Source: JALOTE01 sp031422195 (lineage in GTDB: Bacteria; Pseudomonadota; Alphaproteobacteria; Rhizobiales; Rhizobiaceae). Taken from it: a stretch of 16,345 nucleotides of DNA. The translations under genes and the position numbers were made by a program. The stretch's first letter is position 1; every line of letters begins with the position of its first letter. Positions 6,702-13,757 of this stretch are shown piece after piece. Location of the stretch: contig JANOPZ010000015.1 in assembly GCA_031422195.1 (NCBI GenBank), forward strand, positions 1-16,345. Direction: 5' to 3'. A model generated the notes under the pieces. It saw only the letters and a list, made by a program, of their open reading frames with translations, made no database searches and was not told where the DNA came from.

Positions 6702-9488
6702 ATGTGTGATTGGCGACGTTGGATTTGGCCTGGTATTGTTACCACGCTACTTTTGGGTGTTTTTGCGGTATGGCTGCGCTCGGGGCCAGTTGAGGCTGAG
6801 TTAGCCAATCTGGCTGGAGGTGCTTTATCTTCAACGCAGCCTTGGGCCCAGGTCAAACTTAATGGCCGCGATCTGACCTTGAACGGCGTAGCGCCATCAG
6901 AAGAAGCAAAGGCAGAGGCCACAAAGATCGCCTTGGCAGCCTATGATGTGCGTATCGTTAACAATCAAGCCGGGTTAATTGAACTTGCAAACCCATATCT
7001 ATTTGGTGCGTTAAAAGCATCTGAAGGCGTCACACTCTCGGGTAATGTGCCTGATGAGGTTACCCGCGTTGAGTTGGTTGCCAAAGCCCAAGCCGCAATG
7101 CCGGGCATTGCCGTCATTGATAAGTTGACACTGGCCCGCGGTGCGCCAGCCGGTTTTGCTGTTTTGGCAAGTTTTGCAATTGACCAGCTGCCACGCTTTA
7201 CCAGTGGCGAAGTTGGCCTCAACAATATGGCTCTTGCAGTTAACGGCTTGACAGACACCCCGGAGGTTTTTGCTGATGCGCAAGCGGCCCTTGTGGGCGC
7301 GCTTCCGGAAGGCCTGACAATTGCCGCTGCCACAATTGCGCCGCCGCCTGCGCCGGTGGCGGTCGCATTAGCAGCAACAACCACAACGCTTACTTTAGCG
7401 CCTGAAGCTGGCAAATCCGGCGAACCTGTTACACTCACTGCAACCGTGATTGCGCCACAGACAGTGCCAACTGGCTCTGTAATGTTTTTCGATGGATCAA
7501 CAGCGATTGGCTTTGAGCCGCTTAATGCCGGTGTGGCAACGCTAACGCTAACGCGGACGCTCGGCGATGGCGACCATGAACTGAGTGCGCGTTATGTCGG
7601 TGCTGAAATTTTTGCGCCGTCCGAAGCCGCTGCCGCTCCGTTTATCGTTGCTGTTAAACCTGCTGAGCCAGCGCCGGTGGTTATCGCGCCAATCGCGACA
7701 GCCACAACGCTTACTTTAGCGCCTGAAGCTGGCAAATCCGGCGAACCGGTTACGCTCTCTGCAACTGTAACCGTACCAGAGGGCGCGCTGATAGGCTCTG
7801 TCATGTTTATGGATGGATCAACCGCGATTGGCTTTGAGCCGATCAATGCTGGAGTGGCGACATTGACGCGTACGCTTAGCGATGGCGACCATGAACTCAG
7901 TGCACGTTATGTTGGTTCTGAAACGTTTGCGCCGTCTGTATCGGCCTCAACCCTCTATGCGGTGGCCGCCGCTGAAGTCCCTGAACCAATAGCAATTTCG
8001 CCTTATATCTGGTCTGCCACCAAAACAGGCAGCACCATACTGATTGAAGGCTATGCACCAACCGTTGAAGCCGCAGCTGCCAATGTGGCCGAAGCTGCCA
8101 AACTTGGAACCGTTGAAGATAATCAGCAAATTGGGCCCGGCGCTCTGGAAACTTATGCCGCCGCAACCGCTTACGGTATTCAATCGCTCGCCACTCTCAC
8201 CAATGGCGCTGCCAGCCTGACAGATGCCGCATTGGCGATCTCCGGTGAAACACCTAACCTCGGCACTAAACTTGAAGCTGATGCAAATCTGCCTGCCTCC
8301 GCACCGGAAGGTGTCAAGGTTTCGGCCAAAATAACAGCACCTGCTGTTGCCAACTATAAATGGCAGGCTGTGAAATCGGTCGGCGGAACAACGCTCTCGG
8401 GCTTTGTTCCTTCCGTTCAAGCCAAAGCATTAAGTGTACGGAAAGCTGCTTCTGTGGCAGAACCAGTGCGTGACGCACAAACTCTAGGCGCTGGCGCACC
8501 CGGCAATTACGCCGCAATCGTTACCACGGCGCTGGATGCCCTAAAGCCGTTAAAGAGTGGCACCGCCACACTTGATAACAAAATGTTATCAGTCGTCGGT
8601 ATTGCACCTGATCTTGGCATTGAAATGGTCGTTGAAAAAGCTGTGCGCAAAAACGGTTTTACAGCTGATATTTCGTCACTTGCCATCAGCCCTTACACTT
8701 GGAAAGCCGAGAAAACACTTGAAGGCATTATCCTGAGCGGTCTTGCGCCTTCGGTTGAAATGAAGGCTTTTAATGCCAAAAAAGCGAGCAATACCACTCC
8801 CATCGTTACGGACAATCAAACATTGGCCAATGGTGCACCTGCCAATTATACCAGCGCTGTTGTGTCTGGTCTGGTTGCGCTCGGGCAGCTTGAAACGGGC
8901 ACGGCTGATTACGCCGACGGTAAGTTGACCATAGCCGGTGCCGCCGCAACGCAAGACATTAAATCCATTGTTGAAGGCGCGCTGACTTTGGCAGGGCACC
9001 GGAGCACGATCACCGCTGCGCAAGTGGCGGCCCCCGTTGTTGATCCTGCGCCCGAAGTAAAAGTGCCAGCACCAGCACCAGCACCTGCACCAGCACCTGC
9101 ACCGGCGGCAGCAGTTGTTGTCCCTGACCTTTGTGCCGAGTTGATCAAACGTGTTATCGGATCGCGCTATGTGACATTTGAAACGAATAGTGCCGTAATA
9201 GTGGACAGCACATCGAGCGAACTCGATGAACTGCTGTTTGTCTCACAAACGTGTCCCGCTGTAGACTTTGAAGCTCAAGGCCACACCGATTCTCGCGCCA
9301 GTGATACCTACAATCAGAGCCTTTCTGAGAAAAGGGCAGCTTCAGTTGTTGAATGGATGAAAGTGCGGGGCATTGGCTCCGGTCGCTTTACATCAATCGG
9401 CTATGGCGAATCCAAACCAATTGCAGATAACAATACGGAAGAGGGCAGAGCGCTCAATCGCCGTATTGAAATCCGCGCATTAAACTAA
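6702..9488 (+). CDS. Membrane-anchored OmpA-domain protein with BON-like repeats and two Ig-like modules
   Basis: The protein has 928 residues from the ATG at 6702, chosen for AAGGGA 10 bases upstream; in-frame GTG at 6663 and ATG at 6675 have weaker signals. A basic N-terminus precedes one hydrophobic helix (about residues 11-25), probably an inner-membrane anchor with the rest in the periplasm. Next come a BON-like half unit (48-94) and a 115-residue double unit (98-213). Two Ig-like modules (226-318 and 333-421) follow, then three more double units starting near 434, 551 and 664. Each double unit opens with an aromatic residue, an L-x-G-x-x-P turn, and later GAPxNY or similar. A Pro-Ala linker (784-803) leads to an OmpA/Pal C-domain (810-928) with GHTDSRASDTYNQ. 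Asp863 and Arg878 sit at the spacing of the residues that bind peptidoglycan diaminopimelate. It heads a tight cluster with the next two genes. Likely role: linking membrane and cell wall. Confidence 0.88.
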   Translation: MCDWRRWIWPGIVTTLLLGVFAVWLRSGPVEAELANLAGGALSSTQPWAQVKLNGRDLTLNGVAPSEEAKAEATKIALAAYDVRIVNNQAGLIELANPYLFGALKASEGVTLSGNVPDEVTRVELVAKAQAAMPGIAVIDKLTLARGAPAGFAVLASFAIDQLPRFTSGEVGLNNMALAVNGLTDTPEVFADAQAALVGALPEGLTIAAATIAPPPAPVAVALAATTTTLTLAPEAGKSGEPVTLTATVIAPQTVPTGSVMFFDGSTAIGFEPLNAGVATLTLTRTLGDGDHELSARYVGAEIFAPSEAAAAPFIVAVKPAEPAPVVIAPIATATTLTLAPEAGKSGEPVTLSATVTVPEGALIGSVMFMDGSTAIGFEPINAGVATLTRTLSDGDHELSARYVGSETFAPSVSASTLYAVAAAEVPEPIAISPYIWSATKTGSTILIEGYAPTVEAAAANVAEAAKLGTVEDNQQIGPGALETYAAATAYGIQSLATLTNGAASLTDAALAISGETPNLGTKLEADANLPASAPEGVKVSAKITAPAVANYKWQAVKSVGGTTLSGFVPSVQAKALSVRKAASVAEPVRDAQTLGAGAPGNYAAIVTTALDALKPLKSGTATLDNKMLSVVGIAPDLGIEMVVEKAVRKNGFTADISSLAISPYTWKAEKTLEGIILSGLAPSVEMKAFNAKKASNTTPIVTDNQTLANGAPANYTSAVVSGLVALGQLETGTADYADGKLTIAGAAATQDIKSIVEGALTLAGHRSTITAAQVAAPVVDPAPEVKVPAPAPAPAPAPAPAAAVVVPDLCAELIKRVIGSRYVTFETNSAVIVDSTSSELDELLFVSQTCPAVDFEAQGHTDSRASDTYNQSLSEKRAASVVEWMKVRGIGSGRFTSIGYGESKPIADNNTEEGRALNRRIEIRALN
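7383..7622 (+). repeat. Ig-like module repeat, copy 1
   Basis: This is the first of two direct in-frame DNA repeats inside the OmpA-domain gene. The second copy begins 321 bases (107 codons) later and matches for long stretches, including the first 40 or so bases almost without change. The encoded module begins TTLTLAPEAGKSGEPVTL and contains GSVMFFDGSTAIG, which resembles bacterial Big_3_5-type Ig folds. Confidence 0.85.
7704..7937 (+). repeat. Ig-like module repeat, copy 2
   Basis: This is the second copy of the direct repeat. It encodes the same opening (TTLTLAPEAGKSGEPVTL) and the core GSVMFMDGSTAIG. It is two codons shorter than copy 1 because VATLTLTRTL there is VATLTRTL here, a typical slippage-size change. 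The high nucleotide similarity suggests a fairly recent internal duplication or homogenisation. Confidence 0.85.
9066..9104 (+). repeat. Hexanucleotide repeat encoding a Pro-Ala linker
   Basis: About six tandem copies of CCAGCA or CCTGCA encode the alternating Pro-Ala stretch just before the OmpA C-domain. Such linkers are extended spacers crossing the periplasm. The repeat could change length by slippage in steps of two residues without a frameshift. Confidence 0.8.
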
Positions 9489-9502
9489 AGGAGAAATAAA
9501 TA

Positions 9503-9601
9503 ATGTGGTATCTGATCACCAAACTCTGGCTGTTTCTCCTGATCGCTTTTTTAATCGGTCTTTATGTCGGCTGGACAACCTGCCGCACAAAAGACGCGTA
9601 A
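9503..9601 (+). CDS. Small single-span membrane protein, 32 residues
   Basis: The frame is MWYLITKLWLFLLIAFLIGL followed by YVGWTTCRTKDA and a stop. AAAGGAG at 9487-9493, overlapping the stop codon of the OmpA-domain gene, is a strong ribosome-binding site 9 bases before the ATG. Residues about 2-23 are one hydrophobic helix with small-residue spacing (G19, G23), followed by a short polar tail with one cysteine. The next gene starts 24 bases after the stop and opens with a similar helix plus cysteine and basic residues, so the two may share topology or pair in the membrane; that is inference. I do not recognise a named family. Position, ribosome-binding site and composition support a real gene. 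Confidence 0.72.
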   Translation: MWYLITKLWLFLLIAFLIGLYVGWTTCRTKDA

Positions 9602-9625
9602 CTGGCAAAGCAAGGAAACTGAATC

Positions 9626-10561
9626 ATGCTATTTTTCATACTCCAAACTCTGCTTTTGCTGGCGATTGCCTACATTATCGGCTGCGTCATGGGATGCTGG
9701 ATGCATCGTATTTATGGCGTCGAAAATAAGCCGATTTTTGCTCAAGCACCGGCTGTGGCAGCTGCAGTTGCCGCACCAATCGCAGCCGCGATGACACGCG
9801 CGCCTGAGGCACCGGCTCCGGTGGCAGAGCCTGAACCAGTCGCATTTTTTACTCCGGTTGCAGCTCCGGTCGCTGCTCGCACTCTTTCAGCAAAACCCAA
9901 AGTGGTTGCCGCACCCAAAAAATTGCCTTCAAAGCCAAAGGCTGCTGCAATCATTGCGCCCGCCAAAAAAGATGATCTCAAGCGGATCAAGGGGATAGGC
10001 CCCCAAAACGAGGCCCGCCTCAACTCATTTGGCGTCATGACGTTTGCGCAAGTGGCAGGCTGGTCTAAGAAAGACGAGGCCGATTTCGGTGAACGATTGG
10101 CTTTCCCGGGCCGTATTGAGCGCGAAGAATGGGTTGGGCAGGCTAAGATCCTTGCAAAAGGCGGCGCAACTGATTCTGCCAAACGTGTTGATAAAGGCGA
10201 AGTCGCGTCGTCAACCGCAAGTGGCCCGGTCGGCGAGATGGGCAAAGCACCAAAAGTGCTGAAAAACGCCCGCGGCGGCAAAGCCGATAACCTTACGTTG
10301 ATCGACGGTGTTGGCAACGCCATTGAAAAACGCTTGTTTGGCCTCGGTATTTTCCACTTCGACCAGATTGCAAAAATGTCAAACGCCGAAGCCATATGGC
10401 TTGGTGTAGCAGTCGGCTTTCCAGGCCGTGTGCTGCGCGAAGATTGGATCGGAGAGTCCAAAATCTTGGCTTCCGGTGGCACAACTGACCACGCTAAACG
10501 TGTTGAAAGCGGCGGGATTGCTTCAAGTCATAAAACCACAGCGGCTAAAAAGAAAACCTGA
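9626..10561 (+). CDS. Membrane-anchored protein with two helix-hairpin-helix (H3TH-like) modules
   Basis: The protein has 311 residues. Residues 2-23 form a hydrophobic helix ending in CVMGCWMHR. Residues about 40-112 are an Ala/Pro/Lys-rich linker. Two homologous modules follow, at about 116-189 and 220-293. Each has a helix-hairpin-helix core (DLKRIKGIGPQNEARLNSFG and NLTLIDGVGNAIEKRLFGLG) and then a conserved segment: FPGR, REEW or REDW, AKILAKGG or SKILASGG, and AKRV. This matches my memory of COG3743, often labelled predicted 5' DNA nuclease. The modules show no metal-binding acidic cluster of a flap nuclease, so a binding or structural role is likelier than catalysis. AAGGAAA lies just upstream of the ATG. 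It is the third gene of the cluster, 24 bases after the small membrane protein. The Lys-rich tail is compatible with DNA contact and a cytoplasmic C-terminus. Confidence 0.85.
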   Translation: MLFFILQTLLLLAIAYIIGCVMGCWMHRIYGVENKPIFAQAPAVAAAVAAPIAAAMTRAPEAPAPVAEPEPVAFFTPVAAPVAARTLSAKPKVVAAPKKLPSKPKAAAIIAPAKKDDLKRIKGIGPQNEARLNSFGVMTFAQVAGWSKKDEADFGERLAFPGRIEREEWVGQAKILAKGGATDSAKRVDKGEVASSTASGPVGEMGKAPKVLKNARGGKADNLTLIDGVGNAIEKRLFGLGIFHFDQIAKMSNAEAIWLGVAVGFPGRVLREDWIGESKILASGGTTDHAKRVESGGIASSHKTTAAKKKT

Positions 10562-10606
10562 TCCGATTTTCAAATATCAAATGACAATGCCCGGAGCGAT
10601 CTAGGG

Positions 10607-11500
10607 TCAGGACCTATTGATTTCATTGCCATCAAAAAACGCCATTAGCCTTTTGGGCAATTCGCCCGTTTCCAGCATCGGCACGTGACCTTGGCCTTTT
10701 ACAATAATGGCTTGCATTGTCGGGGCAATCGCCTGCATTGCCGCCAGCGTTTCAGGCATCAGAAGCTGCGAATTTTCACCGCGCAGCACTAGCATCGGGT
10801 GGTTCTTCAACCCGGCAAATTGTGGCCAAAGCGTTGGCATTGGCTGTGTAAAATCAATAGCCTTGATCGTGTTAAGCAAAGCTGGATCAAAATCTGGCAC
10901 AATCACGCCTTTATCATTTTGACGAAATATCGCGCGCGCCATGCGTATAAAGTCATCGTCATGTAGGGCTTCAAACGCTTTGCCATAGGCTTGTTTCAAC
11001 ATGCGCTGCGCATCATCAAAACTGGCTGGCCGAGGTTGCCGCTCAAGCGCAATTTTTATTTGAGCCATGCCCGCACCGCCAATTTCTGGACCAACATCAT
11101 TGAGCACCACGCTCTTCATTGCGCCCGGGCGCATGCCCGCTAAAACATGCATGATCAGGCCGCCGCGGGACGTGCCAATGAAGTGGGCGTGTTCAAGACC
11201 AAGCGCTGCCATGCCTGCCAGCACATCGTTTGCTTCTGTTACAATGTTATAATTTTGCCAAGTTTTGTCATACCCAGAAAGCCCACGTCCGCGGTAATCA
11301 AATGCCACAACTTCACGGGAAGATTGCGCCGCAAGAATTTGGGCAATCGCAGAAAAATCACGCGAATTGCGGGACAATCCGGGCAAGCAAATCACAGACA
11401 GTTTTGCTGGGTTTCGAACGCCGGTAATTGAGGCGTGAAGTTGCAAGCCATCGTGTGATGAATAAAATGCGCTTCGTTCTAGGGCCGTCATAATTTGCAT
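10607..11500 (-). CDS. Alpha/beta hydrolase fold protein
   Basis: This 297-residue protein has the alpha/beta hydrolase layout: the strand and oxyanion-hole segment VICLPGLSRNSRDF (36-49), the strand-turn AFDYRGRGLS (66-75), and the nucleophile elbow GTSRGG (109-114) with Ser111. A cap region follows, then GQGHVPMLE (269-277) with the probable catalytic His272. The acid position is unusual: in relatives I recall, the segment after the sixth strand reads LRGENSD, but here it is LRGENSQ with Gln245. Substrate is unknown; esterase or lactonase-like activity is possible. No signal peptide is visible, so it is probably cytoplasmic. A second ATG three codons in (11491) has a weak GGA upstream and may be the true start. 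The gene follows the lytic transglycosylase by 47 bases on the same strand and may be co-transcribed. It converges with the helix-hairpin-helix gene. Confidence 0.88.
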   Translation of the reverse strand: MQIMTALERSAFYSSHDGLQLHASITGVRNPAKLSVICLPGLSRNSRDFSAIAQILAAQSSREVVAFDYRGRGLSGYDKTWQNYNIVTEANDVLAGMAALGLEHAHFIGTSRGGLIMHVLAGMRPGAMKSVVLNDVGPEIGGAGMAQIKIALERQPRPASFDDAQRMLKQAYGKAFEALHDDDFIRMARAIFRQNDKGVIVPDFDPALLNTIKAIDFTQPMPTLWPQFAGLKNHPMLVLRGENSQLLMPETLAAMQAIAPTMQAIIVKGQGHVPMLETGELPKRLMAFFDGNEINRS

Positions 11501-11547
11501 TCCATTGGCGATGCCGCTGAATGCTTCAAATCCTGCGAGCCTTCAAC

Positions 11548-13569
11548 CTATTTTCGTCCAAATCGCAGATCTTGTTCAATGTCGTAGCGTCCATTAAGCC
11601 GCCATTTATAAACCTGATAATTCTCCATCACGCGCTGCACATAAGAGCGGGTTTCTGCAAACGGTATGAGTTCAACCCAATCCACAACCTCATCAATTGA
11701 TTTGCCTTCAGGGTTGCCATAGCGTTGCACCCACTCATCAGCGCGGCGTGGCCCTGCATTATAGGCGATGAACGTTAGAATATAAGAACCATTAAACCGG
11801 TCGATTTGCTCGGATAAATAGCGTGCCCCTAGTGAGGCGTTATACCCGGCGTCTGACGTCAATCGCGTTTTGGAAAAGGCAACACCGGCGCGGGCGGCAA
11901 CTTCTTTTGCAGTGTTTGGCATCAGTTGCAACAAGCCGAGTGCACCCGCCCCCGACATCGCGCCAACGTGAAACTCGCTTTCTTGACGCGCAATCGCGTA
12001 GACCAGTGCGCGCCCAGTGTCTGATAATTTTGCACTATCAGGGATTGCCCCCAAAGGGTGGGTGAGTGCGCCAACATTTACACCGCGATAGGCTGAAGCC
12101 TTGCCCACTTGTAAAGCCATTTTGCTCTGTCCTGCGTTTTCAGCCATCACCGCCAAAAGCGCCAACTCACCGGGGGCTTGAAGTTGATCGCCAAGTGCAT
12201 CAAGCAACGGGTTTGCGCGCCATGCATGGCCAACATTAATGAGCAACCGTGCCGCCTGAGCCCATTCCCGGCCCTCAAACCTATCTCGCTCAGCTTTTGT
12301 CGGTTGAGGATAAGCAATCGAAAGTGTTTTGCGCCCCAGTTTTGCTGCTGCCAACTGGCCATAATAGGTGGTGGCAAAACTGGCGGCTTTCGCATAATTT
12401 GCTTCAGCTTCACCAGGCGCACCGGCGTCTGCTGCACGCCCCAGCCAATAATAGGCACGTGCCTGGCTAATAGGGCCATCCGTTATTGTTGCTAAATTCT
12501 TAAAGTGCTGCACACTTTTGGCAGGGTCCTTCAAAAAGCGCAGCGCAATCCAACCTGCATGAAACTCTCCATCGCCTTGCCGTGCGGGCGTTCCGGCCAC
12601 ATGGTTGGCGGCAATTTGATAGGCAAGATCATATTTTCCAAGGTCGATAAGATCGCGCGCTAAAATCTGCTGTTCGTTCCACCACTCATTGGCATCAATA
12701 AGCCCTGCGGGGTCACGCGGTGCTGAGAGCATAACTTTGGCTGCTTTTGTCGTATGCTCATTTCGGCGCAAGTACCGTGCATTTGCAAAGTAATAGCCGG
12801 CAATGCGCTGCTTTTCCGGCACAGCATTCAACAAAGCACCCGCATCTTTGTCTTTCCGGATCATCGCCGCCCAAGCCTTGTACAGCGTTGTCGCACCAGC
12901 CAATCCGGCTACACGCCCGGCAGAGGCTATACGGTCATCATATAGCATCGCCTGCATTCGGGCACGGTGCACGGTCGCCGGAATAGCATTACCAAACTCA
13001 GCAATTACCGCTTTTTCTTCTGCTTCCTCCAGTTTGGCTTTCAGCCATATGGGTTTAAGTGCTGCTGTTGCTCCAGCTATGTCGCCTTTGGCTTTCAATG
13101 CGCGCGCTAGCAACAACGCACCCTGAAAACTCTGCGGCGGTGTGCCCCCAAACGCCGCAATAACTTGGTCAGGCGAATAGTTCTCGTTCACCAGCGCTTT
13201 TTCACTGTTGATACGCAGCGTTTCAGCACCGGGCCAGTCTGCTGCAATTTGCGCAGCCATTGCAACATCATCACTTGGCAATTTCATACCAGCATAAAAG
13301 GCCAAAGCCCAAGTCAGCGTTTTATGCTCTAATGTTCCAGTTTTAAGGCTGTCACGTAAACTTCGGGCCAGTGCAAAATCATCATCAGACAAGGCATCGA
13401 GTGCATTTTTTATCGTGACTGAAGCCATGCTAGGTGTGAAGGCCCTCAAAACAGAGCCGGTGGCAATGCGGTCAAGCTTGGGCGACGTAGTTGCCGATGC
13501 AGATAGCGGCATACCAACCAGAAACAACGCGGAGCTAAGTGCGAATAGCAATTTGCTTTGCAAAGCCAT
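11548..13569 (-). CDS. Soluble lytic murein transglycosylase (Slt70-like)
   Basis: The 673-residue protein starts with a signal peptide ending SASA near residue 26, so it acts in the periplasm. Residues about 45-490 are alpha-helical with TPR-like repeats, matching the superhelical ring of Slt70. The C-terminal catalytic domain (about 515-655) has IARQESEFHVGAMSGAGALG with catalytic Glu530, GLLQLMP at 545-551, and AYNAGP at 602-607, all family 1 signatures. The known reaction cleaves the MurNAc-GlcNAc bond with formation of a 1,6-anhydro ring, for wall turnover and for making room for envelope structures. GAGAGG is spaced 8 bases before the ATG. It is divergent from dapA across 188 bp. Pairing with dapA is common in rhizobial genomes as I recall. 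Confidence 0.94.
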   Translation of the reverse strand: MALQSKLLFALSSALFLVGMPLSASATTSPKLDRIATGSVLRAFTPSMASVTIKNALDALSDDDFALARSLRDSLKTGTLEHKTLTWALAFYAGMKLPSDDVAMAAQIAADWPGAETLRINSEKALVNENYSPDQVIAAFGGTPPQSFQGALLLARALKAKGDIAGATAALKPIWLKAKLEEAEEKAVIAEFGNAIPATVHRARMQAMLYDDRIASAGRVAGLAGATTLYKAWAAMIRKDKDAGALLNAVPEKQRIAGYYFANARYLRRNEHTTKAAKVMLSAPRDPAGLIDANEWWNEQQILARDLIDLGKYDLAYQIAANHVAGTPARQGDGEFHAGWIALRFLKDPAKSVQHFKNLATITDGPISQARAYYWLGRAADAGAPGEAEANYAKAASFATTYYGQLAAAKLGRKTLSIAYPQPTKAERDRFEGREWAQAARLLINVGHAWRANPLLDALGDQLQAPGELALLAVMAENAGQSKMALQVGKASAYRGVNVGALTHPLGAIPDSAKLSDTGRALVYAIARQESEFHVGAMSGAGALGLLQLMPNTAKEVAARAGVAFSKTRLTSDAGYNASLGARYLSEQIDRFNGSYILTFIAYNAGPRRADEWVQRYGNPEGKSIDEVVDWVELIPFAETRSYVQRVMENYQVYKWRLNGRYDIEQDLRFGRK

Positions 13570-13626
13570 AATCTTAGCCTCTCACTTTGATATCTCTTGA
13601 CGTAGCTGGTTTGAATGAACCAACAT

Positions 13627-13654
13627 TTAATAAGTCCTTACTCGAGACGATCAA
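13627..13654 (-). promoter_or_regulatory. Candidate promoter of the lytic transglycosylase
   Basis: On the minus strand TTGATC (13649-13654), a 16-base spacer and TATTAA (13627-13632) form a sigma-70-like pair about 58 bases before the start codon. A 5-bp hairpin, TGGTT (13607-13611) with AACCA (13618-13622), would lie at or near the 5' end of the transcript. Confidence 0.3.
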
Positions 13655-13676
13655 ATGTGATGCATCTGGCTTTCCG

Positions 13677-13705
13677 TTGCCAAGTCCACTTTCTTCCAGT
13701 ATCGG
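13677..13705 (+). promoter_or_regulatory. Candidate promoter of dapA-smpB
   Basis: TTGCCA (13677-13682), a 17-base spacer and TATCGG (13700-13705) would give a leader of about 45 bases before dapA. It does not overlap the candidate promoter of the divergent transglycosylase gene. Confidence 0.3.
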
Positions 13706-13757
13706 GGCAGGAATAAGATGAAACGAAATTGTTTCTGCTAACAATTTGGAGAATGAA

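Noticed and set aside
6965..7438. 157-codon open frame on the minus strand, with others at 7947-8420 and 8676-9023
   Set aside because: All are antisense to the OmpA-domain gene, whose repeats and domains are clear. Their compositions are artefactual.
9742..10482. 246-codon open frame on the minus strand
   Set aside because: It lies wholly antisense to the helix-hairpin-helix gene, is rich in Ala, Pro and Arg as expected from mirrored GC-rich codons, and has no family resemblance.
10562..10606. Possible bidirectional terminator between convergent genes (GGTCAGGACC)
   Set aside because: The stem would leave a 2-base loop and there is no T run, so it cannot be called a terminator.
13628..13633. 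TAATAA as a plus-strand -10 element with TTGACG at 13597-13602
   Set aside because: The spacing is 25 bases, too long for a sigma-70 promoter.
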